Assembly (NCBI RefSeq): GCF_034720595.1
Contig: NZ_JAYESJ010000001.1
Coordinates: forward strand, 3,870,001-3,934,000
Direction: 5' to 3'
Length of the DNA: 64,000 nucleotides
Source: Rhizobium sp. CC-YZS058
GTDB lineage: Bacteria > Pseudomonadota > Alphaproteobacteria > Rhizobiales > Rhizobiaceae
The position numbers and the translations under genes are program-made. This document shows positions 63,843 to 64,000 of the stretch, piece by piece. A model generated the notes under the pieces. That model saw nothing but the letters and a program-made list of their open reading frames with translations. It was not told the origin of the DNA and searched no databases. Each line of letters opens with the position of its first letter. Within the stretch, counting starts at the first letter, position 1.

Positions 63843-64000
63843 TCAAGGCTTGGCGAAAAACGCGGGATCGACCTCGGCCAGGATGCGATGCGCCAGCGTG
63901 ATGCGCAGGTCGTTCGGCCAGAACCGGTTGGCGAGCAGCACGATGCCGCTGCCCCGCTCCGGTTGCGCCAGGGCATAGGCGCCGAAGCCGGCCGTCGATC
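63843..64000 (-). CDS. Serine beta-lactamase-like hydrolase (class C/esterase fold), C-terminal fragment
   Basis: Only the last ~52 codons lie in the window; the gene continues beyond position 64000. They read STAGFGAYALAQPERGSGIVLLANRFWPNDLRITLAHRIL to the stop at 63843, and STAGFGAY matches the residues after the K-T-G box of class C beta-lactamases and related esterases, while GIVLLANR is a usual C-terminal strand. The gene converges on dat. Whether it is a true beta-lactamase cannot be decided from the fragment. Confidence 0.75.
   Translation of the reverse strand, partial: STAGFGAYALAQPERGSGIVLLANRFWPNDLRITLAHRILAEVDPAFFAKP

Overview
The window is high-GC, gene-dense chromosomal DNA from an alphaproteobacterium, most likely a member of the Rhizobiaceae. 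The pointers are a lactose operon in the order lacE-lacF-lacG-lacZ-lacK as known from Agrobacterium radiobacter, a DnaX that lacks the usual zinc-site cysteines, an EcfG-type (GGAAC-N17-CGTT) promoter, HisKA_2-type signalling, and the dispersed palindromic repeat (core CTCCCCCACAAGGGGGGAG) common in Rhizobiales intergenic DNA. I see no tRNA, rRNA, CRISPR, insertion sequence, phage or plasmid module. The assignment rests on gene content and recognised families only; no database search was run.

Layout. 1-12600: an iron-linked pair (c-type di-haem oxidoreductase, cut by the window edge, and imelysin), an RsmB-type rRNA methyltransferase, an RlpA-like protein, a gst-queG-epimerase string, uppP, and a minus-strand group around pyrF that starts with a small conserved gene behind a likely general-stress promoter. 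12700-20830: a LacI-type regulator and lacEFGZK, with paired inverted palindromes between lacE and lacF and after lacK, and two near-identical 14-bp operators, one upstream of the regulator and one upstream of lacE. 21174-29218: a BMP/nucleoside-type ABC importer interleaved with two isochorismatase-fold amidohydrolases (one very like biuret amidohydrolase), a 5-FCL-like protein, an AtzH/HpxZ-like protein and a GntR regulator, which together look like an import-and-degrade operon for a urea-like or purine-derived nitrogen compound.

29231-39690: housekeeping (nudC, a HIT protein, the SRP RNA gene ffs, dnaX-ybaB, recR, a lytic transglycosylase) followed by an MFS exporter, a GAF protein, a repeat-bearing lipoprotein and a Crp/Fnr regulator. 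39799-50258: a 1214-residue FecR-TPR-beta-barrel fusion, then the propionyl-CoA to succinyl-CoA pathway (pccB, pccA, methylmalonyl-CoA mutase and epimerase) with a DUF4160-DUF2442 gene pair lodged between pccB and pccA. 50450-57803: signalling genes (a second Crp/Fnr regulator, a LOV-domain histidine kinase with its response regulator, a hybrid PAS kinase) around an RbsD/FucU-like protein and a PoxB-like pyruvate oxidase. 57909-64000: FMN riboswitch plus ribB, a GhrA-like dehydrogenase, a VOC protein, 5-oxoprolinase genes split into divergent pxpBC and pxpA-dat units, and the C-terminus of a serine beta-lactamase-like protein.

The least explained items are the FecR-TPR-barrel protein, the LOV kinase whose ATP-binding domain has lost its recognisable motifs, the small-gene pair inside the propionyl-CoA carboxylase operon, and the ureide-type operon that lacks a visible allophanate hydrolase.
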